Assembly (NCBI GenBank): GCA_012295275.1
Contig: CM022665.1
Span: 11,157,476-11,221,475 of the forward strand
DNA length: 64,000 nucleotides
DNA from: Chrysomallon squamiferum
Taxonomy: Eukaryota; Mollusca; Gastropoda; Neomphalida; Peltospiridae
Direction: 5' to 3'
Below the pieces are notes generated by a model that was given only the letters and a program-made list of their open reading frames with translations, did no database searches and had not been told where the DNA came from. Both the position numbers and the translations under genes were made by a program. Positions 1-13,900 of this stretch are shown one piece after another (position 1 is the first letter of the stretch; each line of letters begins with the position of its first letter).

Positions 1-429
1 TCCATTACTGTAAGTGACAGTTATTATACCAAGTAAAAAGAACCCTTGAGACAGTAGTGTTATTAACAACTCTGAAATAAGAGTAATATTTAAATTCTAT
101 TTATTTCACTCCTTCCCTTCAAAACCAGATTTTACTACAGCTTAGAATTTGTATTAACTACTTCTGCAATAAAGCAGTCAAGTTTATTAAATTGTTCTAA
201 AGCAAATGTAAAATTAGGAAAACCATCAAGTTGGGCAAAAACAATAATAAAAAGGCAACAATAATGTAATAAAAAATACACAAAATATGAGACTGAAAAT
301 ACATCACAGTAAACTATAATAATATATTAAATAAATATTTGTAACAAAAAACATGTACATTCAGCGTGCCTCATCTCTGGATTTTGGCATCCAGACTTCA
401 AAAATATATTTTAAAAATTAGGCTAGTGT

Positions 430-725
430 ACTGTAAATTGTATTCTCATGGTGGCACACACTGATACAGTATGTTATGATTTACTTGGGTTTTACAGTAA
501 ACTGTATTTTTATGGATGCATACAGTGTGCTTGAATACTGTAGTCAGTGTGATTTATGTAGATTTTGGCAGTTCTTAGTAGTAGATGGTGTTTCAGGTTA
601 TGAACATGTACTGGGTAGAATTATGTTATTTTATGTGTCCTGAGATCCTGTTTTTGCACATCTGAGGAGGGGTCCTGGAATCATGTACCTGTGGAAAGTT
701 GTCCAATTGTAATAAAATAAACTGA
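430..725 (+). repeat. Dispersed repeat, copy 1 (SINE-like or retroelement 3' end)
   Basis: Shares a series of blocks in the same order with 28553-28735: acagtaaactgtatt at 494, a tgtcctgag block, a ggggtcctg block, and an A-rich end. The 5' part is itself partly duplicated, because 430-465 resembles 494-530. An A-rich 3' end after the ggggtcctg block suggests a retroposed element in plus orientation. Family not recognised. Confidence 0.5.
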
Positions 726-2982
726 AAGGAGGAAGACAAAAAGAAAATTGTGGGTGTCATATCAGTCACTGAATACAGAAAATAACTGCATGTTTATTAA
801 ATCATATTCATGGTATCAGATATTTGATACATTAAAGTAATGTATTAAATCTGATATTTCACTATATTAAACTTGAGAAGTATATAATTCATAACTGATA
901 ATTACAATTTATTTAAACATGTTATGTGTCAAAGTGTCATTAAACAAATAGTTATTCCTTTCATTTATTTACTAGTTACTAGTAAATAAATGAAGTTAGA
1001 TGTGAGAAATTCCATTTCCAATTTCATTACAGACCAAATAATTCATTACAGCAAATAACAGAAATTATTCAAATATGACTAAATTAAATATGTATTATCC
1101 CTGGAAAACAACACTGGAATATGTTAAAAATAGTTGTGACTATACTGGCTTGTCGTATACAACTTAATGATGATAACAACTGTTAAAGATCATAACAACT
1201 TTAGTGTTTTTTTTTTTTTTTTTTTTTTTTTTCAGAATACAATTCATTCAGACTGAAACAAGGTGGTTTAATTTATCTTACATTTAGCACATTTTTAATA
1301 TAAATGTATGTATAAGAATGATAGTGATTGAAAAAAAGAAAAGAATTATCTGAGATTAAAATATTTGTATAAAGTTATGAATGTAAAAGAAGATATCATA
1401 ATGGATACCACTATGATGCATCACAACAGATTAACCAATATATGGACGGAATCATGTTGTTTACACAAATTACAACAAATCACAAATCACACAAATACAT
1501 TTGGAATGTTTCAACGGTAAATATATACATCTTTGTTTACAATAGCTAAATATAATTTAATTTTTTTATATGTACAATTTTATTGATTACAATGATTGGC
1601 CTGTCATTTTGCAAAGCAAAACCATCAACATTTATTTACAAGGTGTGTGAAGGCAGTCTTTAAAGGCCTTTTCAAGAAAATTAATAACTGTACTACCTTA
1701 ACCTAAGTAATATAAAAGGGGTCCTCTATAAAGTAAGTATTCACATCTGGGATCTTTCAAAAGCTTTATCCAATTACTTATTTTCTACAATGTATAACTT
1801 TCCACCCCTTCATTTGGCTTTATTGATCTTCATCTGAAAAATAAGTTTTCATCCAGTGTTTGTTTTATCATTACCCAAAACAACCATCCATGATCATATG
1901 CTAATCTTCCATATTGAAAAATGAATCTGGGATGTTCATAACACTCTCATACTCAATGTACACTGTTTAAAATTTTCAAATCCTTTTTCCCATCTGTAAA
2001 TATACTTTATAGATAGCCCCTAATGATTTTCTTGCAATTACTATCAGTGTGTGACTTTCTAACATGAACAACACATCTCAGGAATAAACAGTGTAATAAT
2101 GCTGTTTCTCATCTACAAAGACAGTTATGTCTGATAACATCTATATGAAGATAACAGTTTCACAATGAAATAACATTAGCCTGTTCCAGATAAATACAAA
2201 ATAAAACAAGCAACATAGAGAATAGACAGACATTTGTTTTATCACTGATAATACTGGTTGACATTTGTTTATGTTAGCATTTTTAGCTAATAAACAAACA
2301 ATTCTTTCCAAACTTCCCTTCAAGATTTGACAGGTTAAAAATTTAATACATTATTTGAAGTGAAATGGAAACAATAAAAAAGAAAATGTTCAGAGAAAAT
2401 TAATACTTCAACATTTAAGGCATTTTATAATTTACAACAAAACAAATATCATATTAAAATATTTAAATGAAAAAAAAAAAAAAAAAGGAAAAGATTTAAA
2501 CAATAAATTATCACCGACATCACTGTTTTATATTTAAACAAATAAAAGACTAAAATAAAACACAATAAAAATTATTAATTTTTATTGTTTACATAAACGA
2601 TTACAATGCAGATGTGTGTATTAACTCCTTTTTTTTATTTATCTTTCTGTTACCCAATACACCATTTCACCAATGTCTTGTCTTATAAAGCTATTTATTA
2701 ATTATGCTACCTATAACAAACAGGTCAGAACAGAATCACAAATTTCATAATTTAATGTAACAACCTTTTTATAATTAACTTGCTTGAAAAAGAACAATGA
2801 AATTACATTTTCATCCGTAACATGTTTAAAGATAAATTAATGATGGATTAAAAACAATCTGATAGTTTTGGTAAGTTTATTTGTCTAAGACAGCTTGGTC
2901 TGAATAGACAAACGTTAAAATAAATAAATCACTGGAGGATAATGGAATTCAAAATTAATTCAGGATATACATACACAGAATA

Positions 2983-2988
<6 letters not shown>

Positions 2989-3028
<40 letters not shown>

Positions 3029-3070
3029 ATAAACATAAACATACACATACACATACACATGCATACACAC
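2989..3070. repeat. Microsatellite (AT)n followed by ACATAA/ACACAT units
   Basis: An alternating AT run of about 36 bp (2989-3024) grades into AAACAT and ACACAT hexamer repeats. It lies just downstream of the ARMC2 stop. The short open frames over it are low-complexity artefacts. Confidence 0.9.
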
Positions 3071-3124
3071 AAAGATGAACATGAGACCATTTGACCACAA
3101 CAGGTAATATATATTTTAAAAAAA

Positions 3125-6100
3125 TCATCCTGGAGCCTCAAGGGCTTCAAATTTGGACTGATATTTTTCTATTCGTTTTAACAGTTGAGTGCCTACAGGG
3201 ACAAAACTCATCTCCCAGACTTCCTGCAAGCAGTCCAAACTCTCTCCATCACTGTTACCCAGTGCTGACTCTTTGTCTGAAATGAAGGAAAACAATTTCA
3301 TTTTAGATCATATTTACATTTATATTTATAATAACAATAACAATAACAATAACAACAACAACAATAATAATAATAATAATAATTAAAATAATGATAATAA
3401 TAATATGCATATTGAAATATTTTTACTAGTGTTTCTTTGGACTGTATGAGAGAGTCCTTAGCCAAATGTGTTTTTTATTTCCATGTTAAAGTAAATCTTT
3501 GATGATAGGAACAAACAGCCTAAATATGTTTTGTGTACTAAGTGATTGTTTCATTTTCCTCAAGACACAAACGTTTGCTGATAATAAAGTACAACAATAA
3601 AATAACAAGCTCAGAAGGCTGAAATTTTCCCTTAACATCATTTTATACACAAAAACAACCCGCACACAAAACAAACAAAAAACAACCCATGTCTAACAGA
3701 CAGAGGATAAAACCACTTTGATTTATCAGTCTATCAAAACATACTCAAACGCAATGCAGAGAACTAACTTGGGATAAAATAAAATTTAAATTTAAATTTA
3801 AATTAAAGTCATGAAAATTTATCTTACTAGTTACAGATAATATTTTGTAAAGTTATAATATGATTAGTGATAATAAATGAATTAGTTTCTACTGAGATAC
3901 CATTATCTTTTTAGAAAAAAACAAAAATTAAAAGAAAGAATAATAATAAAAAAATAAATAAAATAAAATAAAATAAAATAAGAAATTTCAACAATAATAA
4001 ATTTGGTTAAATAGGACAGAAAAGAGCAATAAAATAATTGTAAGTAAACCTCTTTTTTTTCTTCTTTTTTTTAATGAAATACTTATTAGAATATCAATAA
4101 ATAAATAAATAAATAAATTAAATTTTTAAAAATAAAGAAGAAAAGAAACAGGTTGTACCTAGAAACTCAAGTAGTAGTTCAGAAAGTTCCTGTGCTTCTT
4201 CGACTCCAAAGCAAGCATTAGAACTTGTGATTTTTGTGCTGTAGTTACACAGTACTTTACACACTGTGCTGCTCAGATCCCAGTCTTCTTGTCCAAAGTC
4301 TCGCAACACCTCTATCAACCTATAAAAAAAATAAAAATAATGTCATAGAGAGAATGTCCTTCTCCTTTACAGCCACTGTTTCTGTTTTATTATTACTTGA
4401 ATAATTTTTATAGCAGTCATAATGTCTTGCTGCAAATCTTGTCAATCTAGAAAAAAGATCCAAATAAATGTCTTTTTTTTTTAAATCATCATTTCTTCAT
4501 TTTATTGTTACTTGTTAAGAAGAAAAAAAGAAAAAATTAAATATCACCATTTCTTCATTATTACTTGAATAATTTTTACTGTTGTCATAAGTATAGCTAC
4601 AAATCTTATCAATCTAGAAAAAAAAAAACATTTCACAGAATCTTTCTCTTTTTTTTCTTTTTATCATCACTTTTGGATTTTATTATTACTTGAATAGTTT
4701 TTACTGTTGTCATAAAGACTCACAACATCACTATCAACCTTGAACAAAAAAAAAAAAAATGAAATATCACAGCAAATATCTTTCTTTTATTTTTTAGTCA
4801 CTGTTTGTTCCATTTTATTATTACTTGAATAGTTTTTACAGTAGTAATAAAGTCTTTATTAAATCTTACCTAAGTTAATAAACAGAATTAAATGTTTCAC
4901 TTTTCAAGAGAATGTTTTTTGTATTTCTTTTTTTTTGTCACCATTTTCTTATTTTAATTATTACTGGAATAGTTTTTATTGAAGTCTAGCTGCACATTTT
5001 GTCAAAATGTATTAAGAGAGTTTGTTTTTTTCTTTCCTTTTATGTCATCATTTCTTATTTAACTACTTTTTTGAAACTGTTTTTACTGAAATCATGAAGT
5101 CTTGTTAGAGATCTTTTCAAATTTGATTAATGGAATTAATTGTAATTCTGTCCAATTGTGTTTTTAAAAGAGTTTTTTTTTTTTTTTTTTTAATTTTTAA
5201 ATGTTTCTTTCCTTGTCTCATTTTATTATAATTGGAATAGGTTTTATTGTAATCAGGAAGTTTTGTTTGATTTTATCAACCTTTTGTGGCAATATTCTCT
5301 GAAAAATGTTTTTCCATTAATTTTATTTCATAGCAACAAATTTATTAACTTTGTAATTATTAAACATATAATGGAATTAAATCTGATATTTTTTCTCCAT
5401 TATTTTATTTGCAGGAGTTGACATATGAGTATAAATCACATTATGAACATAAAAATTTAATTTTTAATTCAGACAAATCTTTTTTTTTTGTTGTAAATTT
5501 AAAAAATGAATATGAAAATAAAGATCAAAATAATGTTTACAGATTACATATAAAAATTAATACTGACTTCTTGATGCCACCTTCCTTTTTCAAAACAGGC
5601 CTTCGGGATTCATCTGACATAAAATTAACAAGCACTCCACATGCATTATACACCACTTCTCTACTTCCACAGTCCAGCAGAGAGATCATCATTTCATCAA
5701 CTGAAACAAAGAAAATCACAGACAATCATAATTAATTAATTAAATATCAAACATACTGGTATAAAGAATAACAAACTTTGAAATACTCCTAATTACTTTA
5801 ATTTTTGTTTTTATGTGAACAAATTCTTAAAAAATGTATATTTATGTAGATTACCACCACAAACTGGAATTCATTATGAAATATAGAACATCTATTTCTT
5901 GCTCTACCCCATCTTCTTCGATATGCTTTCTTGTAAAAGTGAATACTAACTTTTGTTCTTGGCCAGGAAATCTCTAACATTCTTGTGTCGTGTCAAGTTT
6001 CCAAATACTCGGGATGCTTCCAGTATGGCTTCCATGTTGCCAGGCAACATCAGTTTTAGAAGTACTGTAACAATAAAAATGACTTGAAAGTAACTTCTGG

Positions 6101-6318
6101 TAATAAAATGACTGTGGGATGATCAGTAGACAAGCACAATTATATCAAACATCCTTAATTACAGACAGGCAGGAAGTAGACAGATACAGAGCAAATTGAT
6201 ATAATAAAGATACAGAGCAAGAAATAAACATAAAAAAAAATATAATGATGAATATATAAATATTCAGGTTAAATAAGATAAAAAAATATATTGCCAAAGA
6301 ATAGTAACAATAAAAAAA

Positions 6319-6366
<48 letters not shown>

Positions 6367-7932
6367 GATAATATAAATAATGTGTGCAAACATGCAGTGT
6401 TTGTTAATAACAATAAAATATATGTTGACTAAAGACTATAAAAACACTCACATTCAGCTAACTTGATCTCTTGAGAGACAATAACACTAGTCTTCACTGT
6501 GTAGAAAGACAGGTTGTTTATAGTGGCCACAGTGTTTAACATTAATTCTTCACTATCACTGATGTCTCTTGATTCTGCAAAGAAGTAGAAATAAACGTAT
6601 CAGTATACTGTTAAATTTTCTTTTTTTTATATATTTTTTCCAATTAACCTATTGAGCATCTTTAGTGACAACAATAGCAGTTGAGATTTGCACTTTCCAT
6701 GAAATGATTGCCATTTTAAAGATTTTTATTTTCTCTACAAAATATGCTGTATTTAGTTGACAGTTGGAGAGAAAAAGTATAAAAACAAATCCTTCACCAG
6801 AATCTTATTTACCAAAACCACCTTGTTTAGTCATAATTATAATAAGGAATACAAAAATATGTTTTTCTAATATCAGCTGAAATGGTACAGTAAACCCTTT
6901 ATTTAACAGATCCTGGACACAGAAACTTTAGTGGATGAATTTTTTTGGACCAATTGATGGCATCTGTAATGGATACAATACTTGTTAGGCCATGCCAGGT
7001 ATGTTTGGTATGGACTGACGATCAATTTTGTGTCTATGTGATTATTTAGTAATCATAACTGTTAACATTTTAATAGAATATCTTTTTATTACAGTATTAA
7101 AATGATTGTTAAAATATTAAAATTGAGGGTGTAGTGTATTTAGCTCATTCTGAAGCTAGTTTGTGTATTTATTTACTTTTTGTTTTGTTTTAATTCTTAC
7201 ATACCAATAATATTTAAGAGTAGTATGATGCATTTCTCATTGTCTGCAATCTGAGGCCCAACCAGTTCATTGATAGACAGGTTAGCTATAACTCTGACAT
7301 CTTTCACCATCACATCATCTATCTTACTTATATCTTCTGTGCCTTTGTCATCAGTTGAAGAATTATTTGTCTTCATCTTGATCTGAGAGAAGAACAAAAA
7401 TCAACAAAATTATATATTGAAAAGGTACCTGTAGTAAAAAGAAAAAATTAGTCAAATACCAAGCAAAATAATTCCTGATGACAAATAGCAAAGAGAAGAA
7501 TTTAAATAGTATATGTTACAAAAATTAATTGACTTACCTGTTTATACTTATTGTCGTAATGTTTTAATACTGAAAGTAATGTGTCCATGGAATTCTTTTC
7601 CTGGAAGAGTCTCATTCGTGCATCATCATTCTTGGCTGTCAAGTTGCCAAGAACAAAAAATAACCTGACAACCAGATCCTGAAGTACAGTGTGAAATATT
7701 AAAACCACAAGAATACATGTAAATGTTTTTTAAATATCCAAAAAATAAAAAATAAATGGTTTTAATAACCCTTTACAAAATCTGAAATTAGTTAATCTGC
7801 ATGCAAGGAATTAAAAACATCAATAGAAAATGTAACTTATATAAAATGTAATATGTATTGTATGGCACTGCTAATTTCATACATGCATAATTCTTTTAAA
7901 AATGAAACTCAGGTAAAACATGTAAAAATTTT

Positions 7933-7984
<52 letters not shown>

Positions 7985-10900
7985 CTAAATTTATTTGAAT
8001 TTCAAAGTAGGTATTCTCTGTGGTACAGGCAGTTTTAAATGTCAATGTGCTATAATAAAGACATACAATTATGAATACTTTAACTATTAATAACAGCTGG
8101 GTTTTTTTGTTTGTTTTTTTAAATGTCATTAAAGAATACATCAATCTGTAACAACTGCTTTTTAGTAAAACAAAAAATAAAAAAAAATTTGTATTTTCTT
8201 TTTCTTTGTTACTTTACCTCATTGTGTAACTGATTATTGATCAGATTCAGGATAGCTTTGTAGCAGCCATGTTGGCTGGCAAGAACTTGACAACAGTCAG
8301 TATGCAGTGTGATCTTACTGAAAAACAAACATTATTTTAAAAGTGTCATTCACTTTTCATGCAAATAGTTCATTACATTTAAATATGCACTGTGGCATTC
8401 ATAATTCTTTCCTTCATACAGTCAGTTAATGTGTGGTTCATGTGTAACATTGCATACCTGAAAATTCGAGATATGTAGAGCATGAGATCACTGTCAGTAG
8501 GGTACTCATCCATCAGTTGGGCCAAACTCTCTGTAGTACCACTCTTGATGAATCTTTCCCTTCCAGAGCTGCAGTCAGCCAGATTTCTAAGAGCAGCAGC
8601 AAGCTAAATAATTTTAAAAAAAAAATCACTATTATTATTTTTTTTTTTTTAGTTTCATAATTTCAATCCTATCAAATACAGTGTTTCCCGTATGCAGGAA
8701 TAGGAGAGCAGCCCACCCTGCCCCATTTTGGGGCTGTCCTTGTGCCTGGAATTCAGAATATGCCTACCCTTCTTTGCCCAAATTCTCAATAAAATGTGCA
8801 AATAATTATTGCAGTATTGCCTCAAATCTGTCATCTGCAGGCATCAGATTTTCAAGCAAACAACATTTTACACTAATAAATAATACAAACTGTATTTTTG
8901 TAGCACTAATAAACAAACACAAACAGCATTTTTTTGCACTAATAAACAAATACAAATGTTACTTTTTAGTTCAATCAGATATTCACAAAAGTTTAATTAT
9001 GTCATCCTGTGAATTCTGCTATTTTGAAGACAGATAATATGAAAAAATGTCCCTTTTTCAGTCTGGGGGAAACACTAAAATATGTAAGATATATGTATCT
9101 AGTTAAACTTCTAAAATATGTTTTATATACATTTCCACATGATTGTTTTATTTAACAAAAATTACTGTTTATGTAAACTTGAGCAGAAGATACCAGGTAA
9201 TTCTTAGAAAAATAATCATGTATATCACTTACCTGTACAAGTATGTGTCCAAACTGTTCATTAACTTTACCACAGTCACGATTCTACAAATAAATAAAAA
9301 TATAAACTGAATATTCTAATTTAATTATTAAAATATATATATTAACAAACCTAACAGAAGACCATATATTATCAAATCTTAAAATCAATCTTTTTCATTA
9401 AAAAAAAAAAATCAAAATAAATTAAAAATTAAATAAAACATTACAAAAGGATTTATGTTGTATTTAAATCTTTAAATAATTTAATACTATAGCAAATTTG
9501 ATTAAGCATAAAATATGATAATTAATTAACTTATATTATTGCTATAGTAATTCCATATATTACCCCTGTCCTCTGTTTCTGTGTATTGGTCTAAATTGGA
9601 ATAAAATGTAAGAAAAGAAAACTGATTTTTAAATGAAATTTATTTTTCAGTTTTGTTAACTAAATATGATATACATATATATCTTTATTAAATGACAAAA
9701 AAAAAAAAAAAAAAAGATTTTATCCCTCTGCACAATTCAGATATTAATATACATTACCAATAAATAAAAAGGGTAAAATAATAAATAAATAAATAAATAA
9801 ATAAATAAATGATGTGAAATACTCTCTAGATAAAGGAATTGGTAATTCAGAAAGATTTCAAATTTTATTATTGTAGACACTTACAGTTTTTTGTATGTTT
9901 TGCATAAGTTTGGTCAGAATTTCAATGCAGTCCTTTGTAGCTAACTTTTTTAATATTGTTGCATTGCCAGTGAGAAATTTCACTGCTCCAACACAGTACA
10001 CCAAACCTTCACATGAAGCCACATGGTCCGAAAACCTAATAGTGTTTAACATCAGGTCTGAAATATGAATTTTGGTGTCTGCTTAGTTAAACACACACAT
10101 ATATAATAAACATAATTTAAAAATTAAAAAAATATAAATAATTAAAAAAATTTTTTTTTTCATTTCATTTTTCATTTTTACATATAAACACAAAAATTTG
10201 TGATTCCTCAAAAAACAATAAATAAAATTTAAAATTTAAAAAAAAAAAAAAATAATAATACTTATGATCATGATTATAATAACAGAAATAACAAAAATAA
10301 CAACAGAGAAAAAAAAAAAAACAGTAAACAGGGAAATAAAGCATTAAGAAAAGGAAAACTTCAATCCTGAACCACAGTTAAGAAACATACAGTATAAATT
10401 GAACTGTAGAATAAGATTAATAAAATATTTAAAGAAACATTTTTGCTGAAAAACAACGTACCTAAGATGTTACCATCCAAGAAATATAAGTCATTTTTTT
10501 CATTCCGACTGACTTTGAAGATGAGCTTACACACATTGAGTAGATTGTTTCCACTAACTTTAAACTGAAATAAAAGAAAAACAGTAAACATTTATCAGAT
10601 CATTAATAAAAAGAAGTAATATCTATTTATACAAAAACAGTTTTTTTTTAAATTCACATATACAAATAAATAAACCAAGAAAATTAAATAAATTTGAATT
10701 AGCAGGAATATGTATATTTATTTTTCAATAAACTATTTATAATAAACATAAACCATATTCTCAGTCTTTGATAATAAAGCTTTGTTATTAAGCTTTGAAT
10801 TCGGTTCAGTTCTGTTTAAAGCTAAATATAACTATGGCAAATGCATCTACTATAATGTAGTGATGGAACTGGATTTTGAAAATAAAGCATTTTCTAAGAC

Positions 10901-13900
10901 TGTGAAAGACATAGTATAAAAACAGATAAAACATAATAAATTTAATGACTGTTTAGACTAATCTTTGATAGAAAGTAACAAAAAAGTCCCCAATCTTTGT
11001 TAGAAATGAAATCAAGATGCAGATACATATAATCTAAATAAAAGTTTAAAATCCATGTCCTATTTTTATTAGTTGAAACAAATCATCAAGAAACTGATAT
11101 TTGAATAACAAGAAAAAAGACTATAACTCACAGCTAGGATTAAACGAGCTAGTTTGAGCAACACTCGAGGTTCATCGACATCCAGCAATTTGAAAATGGC
11201 TTTCAGTATACTAGCTCTTTGTTTGTAGTGTTTCTTTAGTTTATTGCCTTTGTTTAGAACATTGTAGAGTTCCTCAGCTAGTTCAAATATGTGGTCATTA
11301 TCTTTTTCTGAAACCAAAATAAAATTAAATTAAATTTAAAAAACAAAACCAAAAACCAACAACATTATACTTCCATTGATTTAGATATGTTAAAAATAAA
11401 AAATTAAAATAAAATTCTGAAAACAAAACCACATTATTTTTCAACTGCAGACAGGTATGGTATTAACAGAATATTATTTTAACATCTTTCATACCTAACT
11501 GCTATGAATAAATAGGTAAGTTGTTACTGTGAGACCAAAATTGCAATAAAACATTTTAATTTTTTAATTTTTAATAAATACTGTTGCATAAAGTAGGACA
11601 AAAAGAAAATTAGCTTGTACAGACACAACAAGAGATTAAAATTCACATAAAAATATTTAAAACAAGTTATAAAAGATAGTGTATGAAGGAAATATGTTGA
11701 CAAACAATAACTTACTCTTTCCCATGCTAGCAAACTCATCCAAGATAGGTGCCACAGATGCATTGTAAAATGATTCATCTGCACTATCATCAAATTCTCG
11801 CTTTCCAGCACTACCTGAAATATTTAACAAAATGTTTTTAAAAATAAAAGTGAGTCTGTGCCTTGCAAATGCATAAAATCTGACAATTAATATGTGCTTT
11901 GGCTATCAGAATTTTACTTATGTTCAAAAATATTTCACTAATTAAAATCTGATCTGTTATTATGCCCTTTTTGACTAGATCAGTTGTAACAAAGTCTCCA
12001 TACCTCTCATGCAACTGTTATTTTATTTCTCTTGATCTGGCATTTCTGTATTAAGGGATTATTTACATACACATGCTAACTGTTAACAGAAAACCATGCA
12101 GTACAAATAAACATCTGAGTCCAGCTTTTTAAATAAAGAACCAAAAACAGAACTGATTTAAAAGAAAAATTAAAAAACAAATTTAAAATCTTACCTGTTC
12201 TGCTGGACTTGCCAGCACTGCTTGTTCTGCGAGTGCTACCTCCACTTCCAACCCTGGATTCTGAGGTGTCTCTACTACCAGCACTAACAACAGAAATTGT
12301 TTTTAACAGTTATACTGAATTAGCTGATGTAGTATACATATATGCAGCAAATCTAAAAGCAATCATTTATTTTTGACATACCAGAAAAATAAATTGAGAA
12401 TGTTTATAAAAATAAAAATTAAATCATAAATAGATGAATATAATTTAAATACTTTAAAGGAAAAGATAAATACATTCTGTGTAACAGTATAAAGTATTAG
12501 TTTCTGAAAAAAGGAACAAAAATAAAGAAATATCAAACTATCAAACTGAAATTAGCTAACCTGCTAGGGGGACTGTTTACAGCCATAGAGCTTGATGTTC
12601 TGGCTGGAGTCTCCCTCCCATCTCCCACACCCCTCTCTTCTACAGGAAGGACAGATGGCCTTTCTTTAGAAATGCTTCCAGTTCTATGAGGCACATCTTA
12701 GAAACATAAAACATTTATTATTATTATTACTACATAAACAGAGAACCAACATCTGGGGAAATACCTTTATATATTTTTTTATATTTTTTTTTTTAATGAA
12801 AAGAAAGAAGAAAGAAGCAGTAACAAATTGGGGTTTTCAGAAAACTGGTAGTACCATCATAACCAGGGAGAGAACTTTCAACATGCATTGAGTTCTAAGA
12901 AAAACGAAAATCAGTCAATATAATTTAGAAGCACCTCCAACCAACCAACGAATCCATATTTATGTCTTTTTCCTTGATGGCATTCAAATATGAATGAAAG
13001 AATCATAGTCAAAATGTTTTTGTACTAATGTAAGTAGAATAACATTAATTCAGTAATACCGTCTGTCATAGATCCACTTCGGGCTCTTGTTGGAGATGTT
13101 CCATCTGGATGTCCAGGTATGTCCACACTACTGGATGGAAATAATTTAGGACGAGTACCTTTTCTAGATGGTGGCTTGTTAGGATCTGGTGGTGGTTTGG
13201 GCTGCAAGTGTTGAGAATCAAGATCACCAGCTGATGGTGGTCTTGGTGTCTGAAACAAGTACATTTACATGTATACTTCTATACTGTGTTTTAAATGTAG
13301 TTATAAGCAGTTATATTATTTTACAAATATTTTGTAATCATCTGTTTTTTAAATATATTTTAATACACTGGAGAATAATGGTAATGGTAATGGTAATGAT
13401 AACGGTAAGATTAATAACAAATATTAATTAGAAATGAAATAATAAAATGTATTAACTGTACTTTTTTTACTTCTTTAAATACATATAAATATAAATTAAT
13501 AAATATTTTGAAATTAATTTACTGCTAAATGCTCTGGATATATCCAATTATATATGGAGATTAACCAAATCAGAAAACAAAAATAAAGTAAATAAATTTG
13601 ATAAAGAATTAGAGAGCACTTTATTTTGTAAATAGATATTTTAAATCTGTCAGACTTAAAAGAATTATAGTAATCTAGATTTTAAGATATATAACATTTT
13701 ATGCTAGGCTGTCAATTGGTACAAAGCAAATGAGTTCTTGTCAGGTCAAATTCTGTAATAAGTTTGGTTAACAAATTCATCGCATTAGTAAAATAACTGA
13801 TTTAATAATAAGAAACAATTTAGAAATCAAAATGTTATTTACAAATATTACCTTAATTTCAGTTCGCACTCGAAAATCAGCCACTTCGCTGGAGCACTGC

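Larger units (their letters stand above)
1..3124. other. Downstream flank of ARMC2; no gene recognised
   Basis: AT-rich sequence beyond the ARMC2 stop codon. It probably contains the ARMC2 3' UTR (minus strand), but no polyadenylation site can be fixed by eye because AATAAA-like words occur by chance throughout. The only structure seen is a dispersed repeat at about 430-725, a T run near 1208-1232 and a TA/ACATAA microsatellite at 2989-3070. The open frames here are short and unlike known proteins. Confidence 0.6.

Noticed and set aside
5409-5735. 108-codon plus-strand open frame
   Set aside because: It lies antisense over ARMC2 exon 18 and intron; similarity belongs to the minus strand.
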